Positions 1 to 8,000 of a DNA stretch of 64,000 bases are shown here, in pieces. The position numbers and the translations under genes are program-made. The stretch comes from Cellulomonas sp. PhB143 (GTDB lineage: Bacteria; Actinomycetota; Actinomycetes; Actinomycetales; Cellulomonadaceae). The notes below the pieces were generated by a model. That model had not been told where the DNA came from and did not search any database. It saw only the letters and a list, made by a program, of their open reading frames with translations. The stretch covers positions 372,001 to 436,000 of the forward strand of contig NZ_RKIJ01000009.1 in the NCBI RefSeq assembly GCF_003752595.1, given 5' to 3'. Every line of letters begins with the position of its first letter. The first letter of the stretch is position 1.

Positions 1-983
1 ACGACGAGGCGCTCCGCGAGCTCGACGAACCGCGCGTACTCCGGGGCCGCCATGCGGTGCACCTCGTCGCCGCCGACGTGCAGGTGCTCGCCGCGGGTCA
101 TCGCCGCGAGGTCGCCGAGGACGTCGCGCAGGAACGGCTCCGTCGCCGGCAGGTCGATGCTCAGGCCGGAGAACCCGACCTCGATGCCGCGGTAGGCGTC
201 GGTGGGCACGCCGTCGGGCCGGAGGTCGCCGTAGACGTGCGTGGCGGCGTTGGTGTGGCCGGGCAGGTCGACCTCGGGGACGACGACGACGCCCCGTGCG
301 GCCGCGTAGTCCTGCAGCGTCTCGTACTGCGCGACGGTGAGGAACCCGCCGGGCCCGCCGCCCACCTGGGTCCCCGACCCGCGGGCCGTCAGCTCCGGGC
401 GCGAGGGGATCTCGATGCGCCAGCCCTGGTCGTCCGTCAGGTGCAGGTGCAGCACGTTCAGGCGCAGGTCGGCCGCGAGGTCGACCACCCGCTCCAGGGC
501 CGTGGGCCCGAAGAAGTTGCGGGCGACGTCGACCGAGAGCCCGCGCCACGCGTAGCGCGGGGCGTCGTGCACGACGACGGGTCCCGCCCCGGGAGCCCCG
601 CCCTCGCCGCCGAGCTCCACGAGCCGGCACAGGGTCGTGATCGCGTGGTGCAGGCCGCGGGCGTCCGCGGCCCGGGCGACCGCGCGGCCGTCCGCCACCG
701 TGAGGCTGTACCGCTCGAGGGACGCGGAGCCGGCGGGGCCGGCGTCGTCGTCGAGCAGGAGCGTGACCGTCCCAGGGTCCGGCTCCCCGGCGTCGTGGGT
801 GCCGGGGTCGGCGACCGTCACCGGCGCCCCGGCCGCGCGACCGAGGCGCTCGGCGGCGACCTGCGCGAGCCGCGCCGGGACGCCCGGTCCGGGGACGACG
901 ACGGTCGGCCGCGCCAGACCGGGGGCGCCCGCCGGCCCGGGTTCGACGACGGCGGGCAGGGGGATGATCGGGGCCACGCGCAC
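1..983 (-). CDS. Glycoside hydrolase family 20 (beta-N-acetylhexosaminidase), partial (N-terminal part)
   Basis: Would remove terminal N-acetylhexosamine from chitin- or peptidoglycan-derived oligosaccharides by substrate-assisted catalysis. About 327 residues are visible: an N-terminal GH20b-like region (roughly 1-125), then the start of the TIM barrel with APRYAWRGLSVDVARNFF, the strand NVLHLHLTDDQGWRIEI, and the family signature HVGGDE near residues 302-307, whose Asp-Glu pair is catalytic. The rest of the barrel lies beyond the left edge. No signal peptide is seen, so a cytoplasmic enzyme acting on imported sugars is likely. The start is GTG at 983 or GTG at 977: the frame is closed by a stop at 1059-1061 and neither codon has a convincing Shine-Dalgarno sequence. 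The family is certain; the substrate is inferred. Confidence 0.9.
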   Translation of the reverse strand, partial: MRVAPIIPLPAVVEPGPAGAPGLARPTVVVPGPGVPARLAQVAAERLGRAAGAPVTVADPGTHDAGEPDPGTVTLLLDDDAGPAGSASLERYSLTVADGRAVARAADARGLHHAITTLCRLVELGGEGGAPGAGPVVVHDAPRYAWRGLSVDVARNFFGPTALERVVDLAADLRLNVLHLHLTDDQGWRIEIPSRPELTARGSGTQVGGGPGGFLTVAQYETLQDYAAARGVVVVPEVDLPGHTNAATHVYGDLRPDGVPTDAYRGIEVGFSGLSIDLPATEPFLRDVLGDLAAMTRGEHLHVGGDEVHRMAAPEYARFVELAERLV

Positions 984-1103
984 ACGGTCGCAGCATCGGG
1001 CCGGGCGGTCAACGACGGCTGGGGCCGGAGGCGCCCAGGTCGGCGAGCTGCGCGACGCTCAAAGCGCAGAGGCGACCGCGGGCATGCCAAGGACCGCGCG
1101 AGG

Positions 1104-1736
1104 TCAGACGGTGCCCGCGAGCTCCAAGCCCAGGCCGAAGAGCACGAAGAACATCGGCATCCAGAGCACGATCAGCAACCACCCGCGCGCAGCGAGGCGT
1201 AGCCGCTCGTGCCGTCCGGATCGCTGGAAGTCGTGGTCGTCCAACATCCGGAAGCCGTCGTCGAACCAGAGGTTGGAGCCTGACAGGATCGCCCATCCCC
1301 TCCGGGAACGAAGCAGCACGAGATGGGTGTCCGAGCCCCGACCTGGCAGCATCGCTCGCCACGTCGCCACGCCGGCCAGCTCGACGGTTCGTCGTCCGAG
1401 CACCGTGGGTACCGACAGCCGACCGCCCTCACGGACCGCCAGCGCCGACGAGCCGACTGGCAGGAGGATCACCGGCAGCACGAGGCACGTTGCGAACAAG
1501 AGCACCCCAGCAAGGCCCGGCAGCCACGCCGTGGTGAAGCCGGACTCGTCGAGCGGCGCCGTGCCCCACGCGTCCTGCGTCTTGTGGCTCCAGACCAGCA
1601 CGGCGATCGTGACGACCGGCAGCACTCGCCCGAGGACGAGCAGGGCGCGTGCCACGACGACGCGCGCGCTACCGCGGTCTTCCTGCGGCGCGTCGTCGTC
1701 CACCTCGTGAACGTGGCGGCCGTGTGCTTCTGCCAC
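1104..1736 (-). CDS. Hypothetical membrane protein (last gene of the ImmA/IrrE operon)
   Basis: No family recognised. A 210-residue protein with two hydrophobic segments near residues 30-48 and 70-95, then a soluble stretch (about 100-175) with a PH-like look (TVELAGVATWRAMLPG, HLVLLRSRRGWAILSG), then a last hydrophobic segment (WLLIVLWMPMFFVLFGLGL) near residues 186-205. It begins with GTG only 15 bases after the XRE-ImmA gene, with GAGAAG about 8 bases upstream, so it is probably co-transcribed with it. G+C is visibly lower than in the surrounding genes, as in the two genes upstream. It could be a membrane partner or immunity-like component of the cassette, but that is context only. Confidence 0.75.
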   Translation of the reverse strand: MAEAHGRHVHEVDDDAPQEDRGSARVVVARALLVLGRVLPVVTIAVLVWSHKTQDAWGTAPLDESGFTTAWLPGLAGVLLFATCLVLPVILLPVGSSALAVREGGRLSVPTVLGRRTVELAGVATWRAMLPGRGSDTHLVLLRSRRGWAILSGSNLWFDDGFRMLDDHDFQRSGRHERLRLAARGWLLIVLWMPMFFVLFGLGLELAGTV

Positions 1737-1751
1737 GGAATGACTTCTCGG

Positions 1752-2810
1752 TCAGACGAGCTGGAGGCGGCGCGGAAGAGCTCCACCGGACGGGAACAGC
1801 TCGTTCTCCTCGGCGGACGCGAACCCGGCGAGGCGTGCGATCTCGGCATCCGAGAGTCCGCGGGCTCTCAGAGACTCCGCGATATGGCGGGTCAGCCGCG
1901 GGATCTCCGGCGTCAGCTCGTCGCTCGCGGGTTCGTGCGTCCGCATGCCGCGCGAGCTCAGGACCTTGTAGAGCGAGGTCCTCTGCGTCGACGAGAGCAC
2001 GCCGAGGTGCTGGGCGCGCTCGATGATCGCCTGCATGGACACACCCCAGTACCTCTTGAGCTCTACGAGGCGTTCGAGCGTCAGACGCGCGCGGAGCATC
2101 GGCCTGATCTCGTCGGCGGGCATGAAGAGCTCGGCAGCAAAGCGGTTCGCCTGGACCTCGACATCGTCATCGACATACGTGGTGTGGAGGACGAGGTGCC
2201 CGAACTCGTGGCCGAGCGTGAGCCTCTTGCGGTCGGTGGGCGTGCCGACATTGACGAGGACGATCGGATACGCCCCCGACCACTGTGACAACCCGTCCAC
2301 CCGTGCAGACGGTCCGAAGTCTTGCTCGATGACGATGACCCCGGCTGCGTCGAGCCACGTGCTGAGCGAGTGGACCGGCCCCACGGGCATGCGCCACTGA
2401 GCACGCACCATCCGCGCCGCGGCCTCGGGCTCGGTCGCGACGGGATCGAAGGTCGGCACGTGAAGCTCGGCACTCATGCTGACCTCGTCCATCAGCCGCG
2501 CCGTGTGCAGGCGAAGCATGTTGAGCCGTGCCTCAAGCTCCCGCCAGACGGTCGGCTTCGCCGTCGCGCGCCGACGCATGTGCGCTCCGACGGCGATGCC
2601 GCCCTCCATCCGGCCGTGGTGCTCCAGAAGAGCCGGGGCGACCCCGAGCGCGCGGGCCAGCCTCTCCAGCACAATCGGTTCGGGAGTGCGCAGGTCGTGC
2701 TCGTAGCGCGACAGCGCAGCCTGGGTCACCTCGGCGGCTCGAGCGAGATCTTCTTGTCTCAGTCCTCGGGCTCGGCGAGCAGTCGCAAGGACCTCACCGA
2801 CACCGTTCAC
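1752..2810 (-). CDS. XRE-family HTH protein fused to ImmA/IrrE metallo-endopeptidase
   Basis: Two-domain protein of 352 residues. The N-terminus is a Cro/C1-type helix-turn-helix (about residues 5-60: GLRQEDLARAAEVTQAALSRYE), and the centre is an ImmA/IrrE zinc peptidase with the motif HEFGHLVLH near residue 200 and a downstream ANRFAAELFMP segment that supplies the third ligand region. Proteins of this class cleave a repressor or cognate regulator in response to DNA damage or stress (ICEBs1 ImmA, Deinococcus IrrE); here the DNA-binding part is in the same chain. The GTG start overlaps the stop of the upstream gene by four bases (GTGA), showing translational coupling. The lower-G+C cassette at a tRNA 3' flank suggests acquisition. 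A toxin-antitoxin or phage-defence role is possible but unproven. Confidence 0.9.
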   Translation of the reverse strand: MNGVGEVLATARRARGLRQEDLARAAEVTQAALSRYEHDLRTPEPIVLERLARALGVAPALLEHHGRMEGGIAVGAHMRRRATAKPTVWRELEARLNMLRLHTARLMDEVSMSAELHVPTFDPVATEPEAAARMVRAQWRMPVGPVHSLSTWLDAAGVIVIEQDFGPSARVDGLSQWSGAYPIVLVNVGTPTDRKRLTLGHEFGHLVLHTTYVDDDVEVQANRFAAELFMPADEIRPMLRARLTLERLVELKRYWGVSMQAIIERAQHLGVLSSTQRTSLYKVLSSRGMRTHEPASDELTPEIPRLTRHIAESLRARGLSDAEIARLAGFASAEENELFPSGGALPRRLQLV

Positions 2811-3424
2811 CGTGCGCCTCTCTCGTCGCCACGCTGGCTGGCGGCCAGGTCGATCTGCGGAAGAGTCGGCAGGATCGGCGTGTAGCGCAGCGGGGCCACG
2901 CCACCAGCCGCGTCGGCGTCCACCTCGACGGCCCAGACCACGTTCTCTTTGCCCTCGCGGTACGAGATGACCGGCGCACCCACCTCACCGGTGGCGGCCA
3001 CCCAGCGATACCCCGCAGCCAGCGGCACCTCTTCCAGCCCCTCGAGTGCGACAACGGCACCGCCCCAGAACTCGAGGTCGGACGGAGTCGGGTACGAGCT
3101 GATCTTGTCGTCCTCCGAGTGTCTCTTGACCCGCACCTTGAAGGTGCGTCCGAGAGCCGTCACGATCCGCACCTCACGGAAAGGCTCCCCTGTGCGGAAC
3201 TCGATCCCGTCGACGCCGTCGAGATCGGCAGTCAGGTGATCCCAGATGCGCGCGTGGACGATGCCGGCGACCTCGCGCTGGAACATGCTCTGGAGCCACT
3301 CAGGTCTCCATGTGCGCAGTTCGCGGAGATCGCTCCCGGCAGCGGAGGTCGCGCGGACCAGAGCGAGCGGGAACTTGTCCCCGAGCTCCTGAAGGACGAT
3401 GTCGGAGTCACGCGGCGAGAACAT
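2807..3424 (-). CDS. Hypothetical protein, first gene of the ImmA/IrrE operon
   Basis: Function not recognised. About 205 residues, soluble, no signal peptide or membrane segment. Conserved-looking stretches are an alpha-helical N-terminal half (FPLALVRATSAAGSDL, HARIWDHLTADL), a basic strand RTFKVRVKRHSEDDKISSYP, and a beta-rich C-terminal half (FWGGAVVALEG, VISYREGKENVVWAVEVD). Its stop overlaps the GTG of the XRE-ImmA gene, so the two products are probably made together and may form a regulator-protease/target or toxin pair. The ATG at 3424 is chosen because a perfect TATATT box (3432-3437) ends seven bases before it, the leaderless pattern seen elsewhere here; an upstream ATG at 3448 with AGGA seven bases before it is the alternative. 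Confidence 0.75.
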   Translation of the reverse strand: MFSPRDSDIVLQELGDKFPLALVRATSAAGSDLRELRTWRPEWLQSMFQREVAGIVHARIWDHLTADLDGVDGIEFRTGEPFREVRIVTALGRTFKVRVKRHSEDDKISSYPTPSDLEFWGGAVVALEGLEEVPLAAGYRWVAATGEVGAPVISYREGKENVVWAVEVDADAAGGVAPLRYTPILPTLPQIDLAASQRGDERGAR

Positions 3425-3431
3425 GCCCGAA

Positions 3432-3437
3432 AATATA
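3432..3437 (-). promoter_or_regulatory. -10 box (TATATT) of the ImmA/IrrE cassette
   Basis: TATATT on the minus strand lies seven bases before ATG 3424. It is the most A/T-rich -10 element in the window and would give a leaderless mRNA for the first cassette gene. No clear -35 hexamer was found. Confidence 0.5.
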
Positions 3438-3594
3438 CCAGCGGCCATGCCGACATCCTGGAAGCCAGGCCGGGCAACGTCGACCTGCGTCTCCTCGGAA
3501 CCGGGGGCCGATTCGTCGAGTCTGAGCAGGGCTCGATGAGAGATCGTGGAGCGCAGGGACGTGCACGATGCCGCACACCGCGGCCGCCAAGCAC

Positions 3595-3642
3595 GAAACC
3601 CCCGTCTTCCCAGACCATTTGGCCTGGTCAGACGAGGGTTTC
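3595..3642 (-). terminator. Hairpin terminator after tRNA-Ala
   Basis: GAAACCCTCGTCT and its near-complement (13 pairs, one G-U) flank a second short stem, five bases past the tRNA 3' end. It would end tRNA-Ala transcription and insulates it from the low-G+C cassette. Confidence 0.7.
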
Positions 3643-3647
3643 TCGGG

Positions 3648-3720
3648 TGGAGCTAGGGGGATTCGAACCCCCGACCTTCTCATTGCGAACGAGACGCGCT
3701 ACCAACTGCGCCATAGCCCC
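3648..3720 (-). tRNA. tRNA-Ala (anticodon CGC)
   Basis: 73 bases fold as a full cloverleaf: acceptor GGGGCTA/TAGCTCC, D-arm GCGC-AGTTGGTA-GCGC, anticodon stem TCTCG/TGAGA with loop TTCGCAA giving anticodon CGC (reads GCG), T-arm GGGGG-TTCGAAT-CCCCC, discriminator A. CCA is not encoded. Its 3' end faces the low-G+C ImmA/IrrE cassette, a usual orientation for tRNA-targeted insertions. Confidence 0.97.
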
Positions 3721-3791
3721 AAGGCGGTGCCTACGTTAGCACCCCACCCCGCCGATCGTGGAATCCGGTGGTGTCACGCGGGTCACGCGGA

Positions 3792-5075
3792 TCACTGCCC
3801 GGACGCCCGCCGGCGGGCGAGGATCTCGTTGAGGTTGAGGCCGAGCGTGTCCGTGCGCGGGTGGGACTCGCCGCCGCTCGTCGCCCTCGCCGCCTCCGCC
3901 GTCGCGCCGACGGCGGGCGCCTCGGGGACGTCCGCCGGCGCCGGGGCCGGAGCGGCCTCGGCGACGCGCGGCGCGGCCCCGGTCTCGGGCAGCGGCGCGG
4001 GCTCGCGGCGCGGGGCCGCGGGCTTCATCGTGTAGGTCGGGCGAGGCACGGGCACGGGGTTCCATGCACGGCCCAGGTCGTCGGCCACAGCAGTCTCGGG
4101 CTCGGGAGCCGCGGAACCCGCAGGCTTCGCCGCCACGGGCTCGGACTCGGCACGCTCGGTCTCGCGCCGGACGTCGTCCGCCGCACGCCGCGCCTCCGCG
4201 GTCGCGATGGTCTCGGTCCGAGTCGCGTCGGCGCCCCGGGGATCGTCGTGCGCCTCGTCGCGCAGCCGCTCCCCCGCGGCGACCGGCGAGGCCACGCGGG
4301 GGATCATCTGCGTCGTCACGTGCGAGGCGTGCACCGCGCGGCCGGTCACGCGATGCCCGCGCGGGGCGGCGGGAGCGCCGGAGAGACCCCGCGCGACGCG
4401 GGCCGCGTGCCGGGCACGGTGCTCGGCGAGCCACACCTCGTCCGCCTGGCGCGCCGCCGCGGCGGCGTTGCGGCCGAGCACGAGGACGCCGGCGAGCAGC
4501 GCGGTCGGCACCAGCGCGACGGCCCACAGCAGTGCGCCCGCGCCGACGGCGACCCACGCGGCGACCGTGCACAGCAGCAGCACGAGGCTGAGGGCCGCGC
4601 GTCGCCGCGCCGCCGCGGACCGCCGCTCGAGCATCGCGAGGCGCGCCGGCGAGGGCGACGGCAGCCGCGCCTCACGCGGGCCACGCCCTCCGCGAGGATC
4701 TGCTCCGGCCGGGACCGGGACGACGTCGGGCACCCGTCCCCCGGCCCGCTCCACGTCCTGGTCACCCATGGCTCCACCCTCCGTCCGGTCGCCGATCATC
4801 AGGAGCGGCTCCGCCGCGCCGAGCGCCGGCGACCCGCCCGCACCCGGGGCGCTCAGCGCCCGCCGGGCCCGCGCACCCGTCCCGTCCGTGGCACCCGCCA
4901 CCGCCAGCACCCGCAGGGTCCCGGAGAACCGGTCGCCGAGCCGCGAGTCGAGCAGCTGCTGGCGGTGCTGCACGCGCGCCGGCACGAGGTACGCGAGCCA
5001 GAGCACCACCAGCGCGACTGCGACGAGGCCGGCGGACGAGTTCACACGACGACGGTAGGCGAGGGCGTCGGTCAC
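3792..5075 (-). CDS. Hypothetical membrane protein with long Ala/Pro/Glu-rich tail
   Basis: A 427-residue protein with one N-terminal membrane helix (about residues 15-32, GLVAVALVVLWLAYLVP), a soluble region, a pair of hydrophobic helices around residues 158-198 (LSLVLLLCTVAAWVAVGAGALLW), then a long charged and Ala/Pro-rich tail ending in LNLNEILARRRASGQ. The conserved-looking C-terminal motif LNEILARRR suggests a docking peptide. No enzymatic motif is seen. In related actinomycetes a protein of this build sits next to the RimJ-like acetyltransferase, as here (gap 57 bases); that is recalled, not checked. GTG start. Confidence 0.8.
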   Translation of the reverse strand: MTDALAYRRRVNSSAGLVAVALVVLWLAYLVPARVQHRQQLLDSRLGDRFSGTLRVLAVAGATDGTGARARRALSAPGAGGSPALGAAEPLLMIGDRTEGGAMGDQDVERAGGRVPDVVPVPAGADPRGGRGPREARLPSPSPARLAMLERRSAAARRRAALSLVLLLCTVAAWVAVGAGALLWAVALVPTALLAGVLVLGRNAAAAARQADEVWLAEHRARHAARVARGLSGAPAAPRGHRVTGRAVHASHVTTQMIPRVASPVAAGERLRDEAHDDPRGADATRTETIATAEARRAADDVRRETERAESEPVAAKPAGSAAPEPETAVADDLGRAWNPVPVPRPTYTMKPAAPRREPAPLPETGAAPRVAEAAPAPAPADVPEAPAVGATAEAARATSGGESHPRTDTLGLNLNEILARRRASGQ

Positions 5076-5132
5076 GATCGGGACGCCCGACGGCGTGTCG
5101 TGCGTCGGGACTCGCGCTCGGGCTGGTGCGGC

Positions 5133-5798
5133 TCAGCGCGGCGCCCACAGCGCCCGGGCGCGCGGCAGGAGCCCGCCGGGCACCTCCTCGGCCGTGAGCG
5201 CGAACGAACGGTGGTCGCGCCAGTCGCCGCGGATGTGCAGGAACCGCTCCCGCAGGCCCTCGTCGCGCAGCGCCAGCTTCTCCACGACCCGCAGGCTCGC
5301 CCGGTTCTCGGGGCGGATGTTGATCTCGACGCGGTGCAGCCCGACGACCGAGAAGCAGTAGTCGCTGACCATGGCGACCGCCGTCGGGATGACGTTGCGC
5401 CCGGCGACGTGCTCCCCCACCCAGTACCCGATGCTCGCCGACGACAGCGAGCCGTGCGTGATGCTCGAGACGGTCACCTGCCCGACGAGCTCGCCCTCGA
5501 GGTCGACCGCGAACGGCAGCGCCGTTCCCGCGCGGCCCTGGGCCGCGAGGATGCGCACGTACTCGGCGAACGTCGGGGCGGGGCTGTCGTCCGGGTGCGG
5601 GGCGGTCGCCTCCCACTCCTCCAGCCACGCGGCGTTGCGCGTGCGCAGGTCCATCCAGTCGTCGCCGTCCCGGCGGTGCAGCGGCCGCAGCACCAGGTGG
5701 CCGACGGGCATGTCCTCGGCGAGCACGACGGGCCACGTCCGCGCGAGCCGGCCCCGCAGCGGCCGCGGGACGCGCGACCCCTTCGACGGCTGGGACAT
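5133..5798 (-). CDS. GNAT-family N-acetyltransferase, RimJ-like
   Basis: A 221-residue GCN5-related acetyltransferase that would transfer acetyl from acetyl-CoA to an amine, possibly a ribosomal-protein N-terminus as in RimJ. Seen: LRPLHRRDGDDWMDLRTRN at the start of the fold, the beta-4/alpha-3 CoA region SIGYWVGEHVAGRNVIPTAVAM, and the RimJ/RimL-type end HRVEINIRPENRASLRVVEKL followed by GLRERFLHIRGDWRDHRSFAL. ATG 5798 (MSQPSKG) is chosen; a longer frame runs upstream but enters the divergent promoter region shared with gdhA. Substrate not predictable. Confidence 0.9.
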   Translation of the reverse strand: MSQPSKGSRVPRPLRGRLARTWPVVLAEDMPVGHLVLRPLHRRDGDDWMDLRTRNAAWLEEWEATAPHPDDSPAPTFAEYVRILAAQGRAGTALPFAVDLEGELVGQVTVSSITHGSLSSASIGYWVGEHVAGRNVIPTAVAMVSDYCFSVVGLHRVEINIRPENRASLRVVEKLALRDEGLRERFLHIRGDWRDHRSFALTAEEVPGGLLPRARALWAPR

Positions 5799-5949
5799 GC
5801 TCGACTCGCTCTCGTCCGCTCCGCGGGTCTCGCGGATCGCCGGGCCCCACGCGGGGCGGACCGGTCGCCCCGGCTCCGCCGTGCAGCATAAGCCAGCCGC
5901 CGCCACGACACCCGGGAGCGGGACCCGAGACCCGGGGGCACCGCCTTCC

Positions 5950-5963
5950 GGTACAGGCGTACC
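5950..5963 (+). promoter_or_regulatory. Putative gdhA promoter/operator (GGTAC-N4-GTACC)
   Basis: A 5-bp inverted repeat GGTAC/GTACC overlaps a TACCGT -10-like box (5960-5965) 31 bases before the gdhA ATG. It could bind a nitrogen regulator; no regulator is identified. Confidence 0.35.
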
Positions 5964-5987
5964 GTTGTCCGGTCCTGCCAGCCCTGA

Positions 5988-7334
<1,347 letters not shown>

Positions 7335-7369
7335 CGAGCACGGGCGCGAGGTTTGCGACAATGTGCACC

Positions 7370-7996
7370 ATGAGCGGTGCAGCGCAGCCCTACCCGACGA
7401 TGATGTCCGAGGACCCCGAAGAGGCGAAGATCGAGCTGCGCCGCGCCATCCGCGCGGCCCGGACCGAGCGCTCGCCGCGGCTGCGCGTGGAGGCGTCGGC
7501 CCTGATCGCCGACGTCGTCGGCACCATCCCGGCGGTCGCCGACGCCGCGTGCGTGGCGAGCTACGCCGCGCGCCCGACCGAGCCGGGCACGGCCGTGCTG
7601 CACGAGCGCCTCGCCGCGCGCGGCACGCGGGTCCTGCTGCCCGCGCTCGGCGCGGGCCTGAGCCGCGACTGGGCCGAGTTCGCCGGGACCGACGACCTGC
7701 AGGTGCGCGCCCCCGGCCGCCCGCCCGAGCCGAGCACGCCGACGCTGCCCGGCGACACGGTGCGCGAGGCCGACGTCGTCATCGCGCCGGCGCTGGCCGT
7801 CGACGCCTCCGGGGTGCGCCTCGGGCAGGGCGGCGGCTGGTACGACCGCGCGCTCGAGGACGTGCGCGACGGCGTCCTGATCGTCGCCGTCGTTTTCCCC
7901 ACCGAGATCTACGACGCCGAGCACCCGCTGCCGCGCGAGCCGCACGACCGCCCGGTGCACGCCGTCGCGACGCCCGACGGCTGGTGGATGCTCTGA
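7370..7996 (+). CDS. 5-formyltetrahydrofolate cyclo-ligase
   Basis: ATP-dependent conversion of 5-formyl-THF to 5,10-methenyl-THF, clearing the folate storage form (5-FTHF cycloligase/MTHFS family). 208 residues, normal length. Seen: LRRAIRAARTERS at the N-terminus, the nucleotide-binding loop VDASGVRLGQGGGWYDRAL (about residues 145-163, where GxGGGYYD is the family hallmark), and PHDRPVHAVATPDGWW at the end. It follows gdhA by 35 bases. The ATG at 7370 is preferred (a weak GACAAT box ends seven bases before it); ATG 7361, with GAGG nine bases upstream, would add three residues. Confidence 0.93.
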   Translation: MSGAAQPYPTMMSEDPEEAKIELRRAIRAARTERSPRLRVEASALIADVVGTIPAVADAACVASYAARPTEPGTAVLHERLAARGTRVLLPALGAGLSRDWAEFAGTDDLQVRAPGRPPEPSTPTLPGDTVREADVVIAPALAVDASGVRLGQGGGWYDRALEDVRDGVLIVAVVFPTEIYDAEHPLPREPHDRPVHAVATPDGWWML

Positions 7997-8000
7997 CCCG

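Noticed and set aside
3568-4035. Plus-strand open frame starting MPHTAAAKHETPV and containing RGIRTPDLLIANE
   Set aside because: It is the antisense translation of the tRNA-Ala and its terminator, a classic false ORF; it then runs antisense through the membrane-protein gene.
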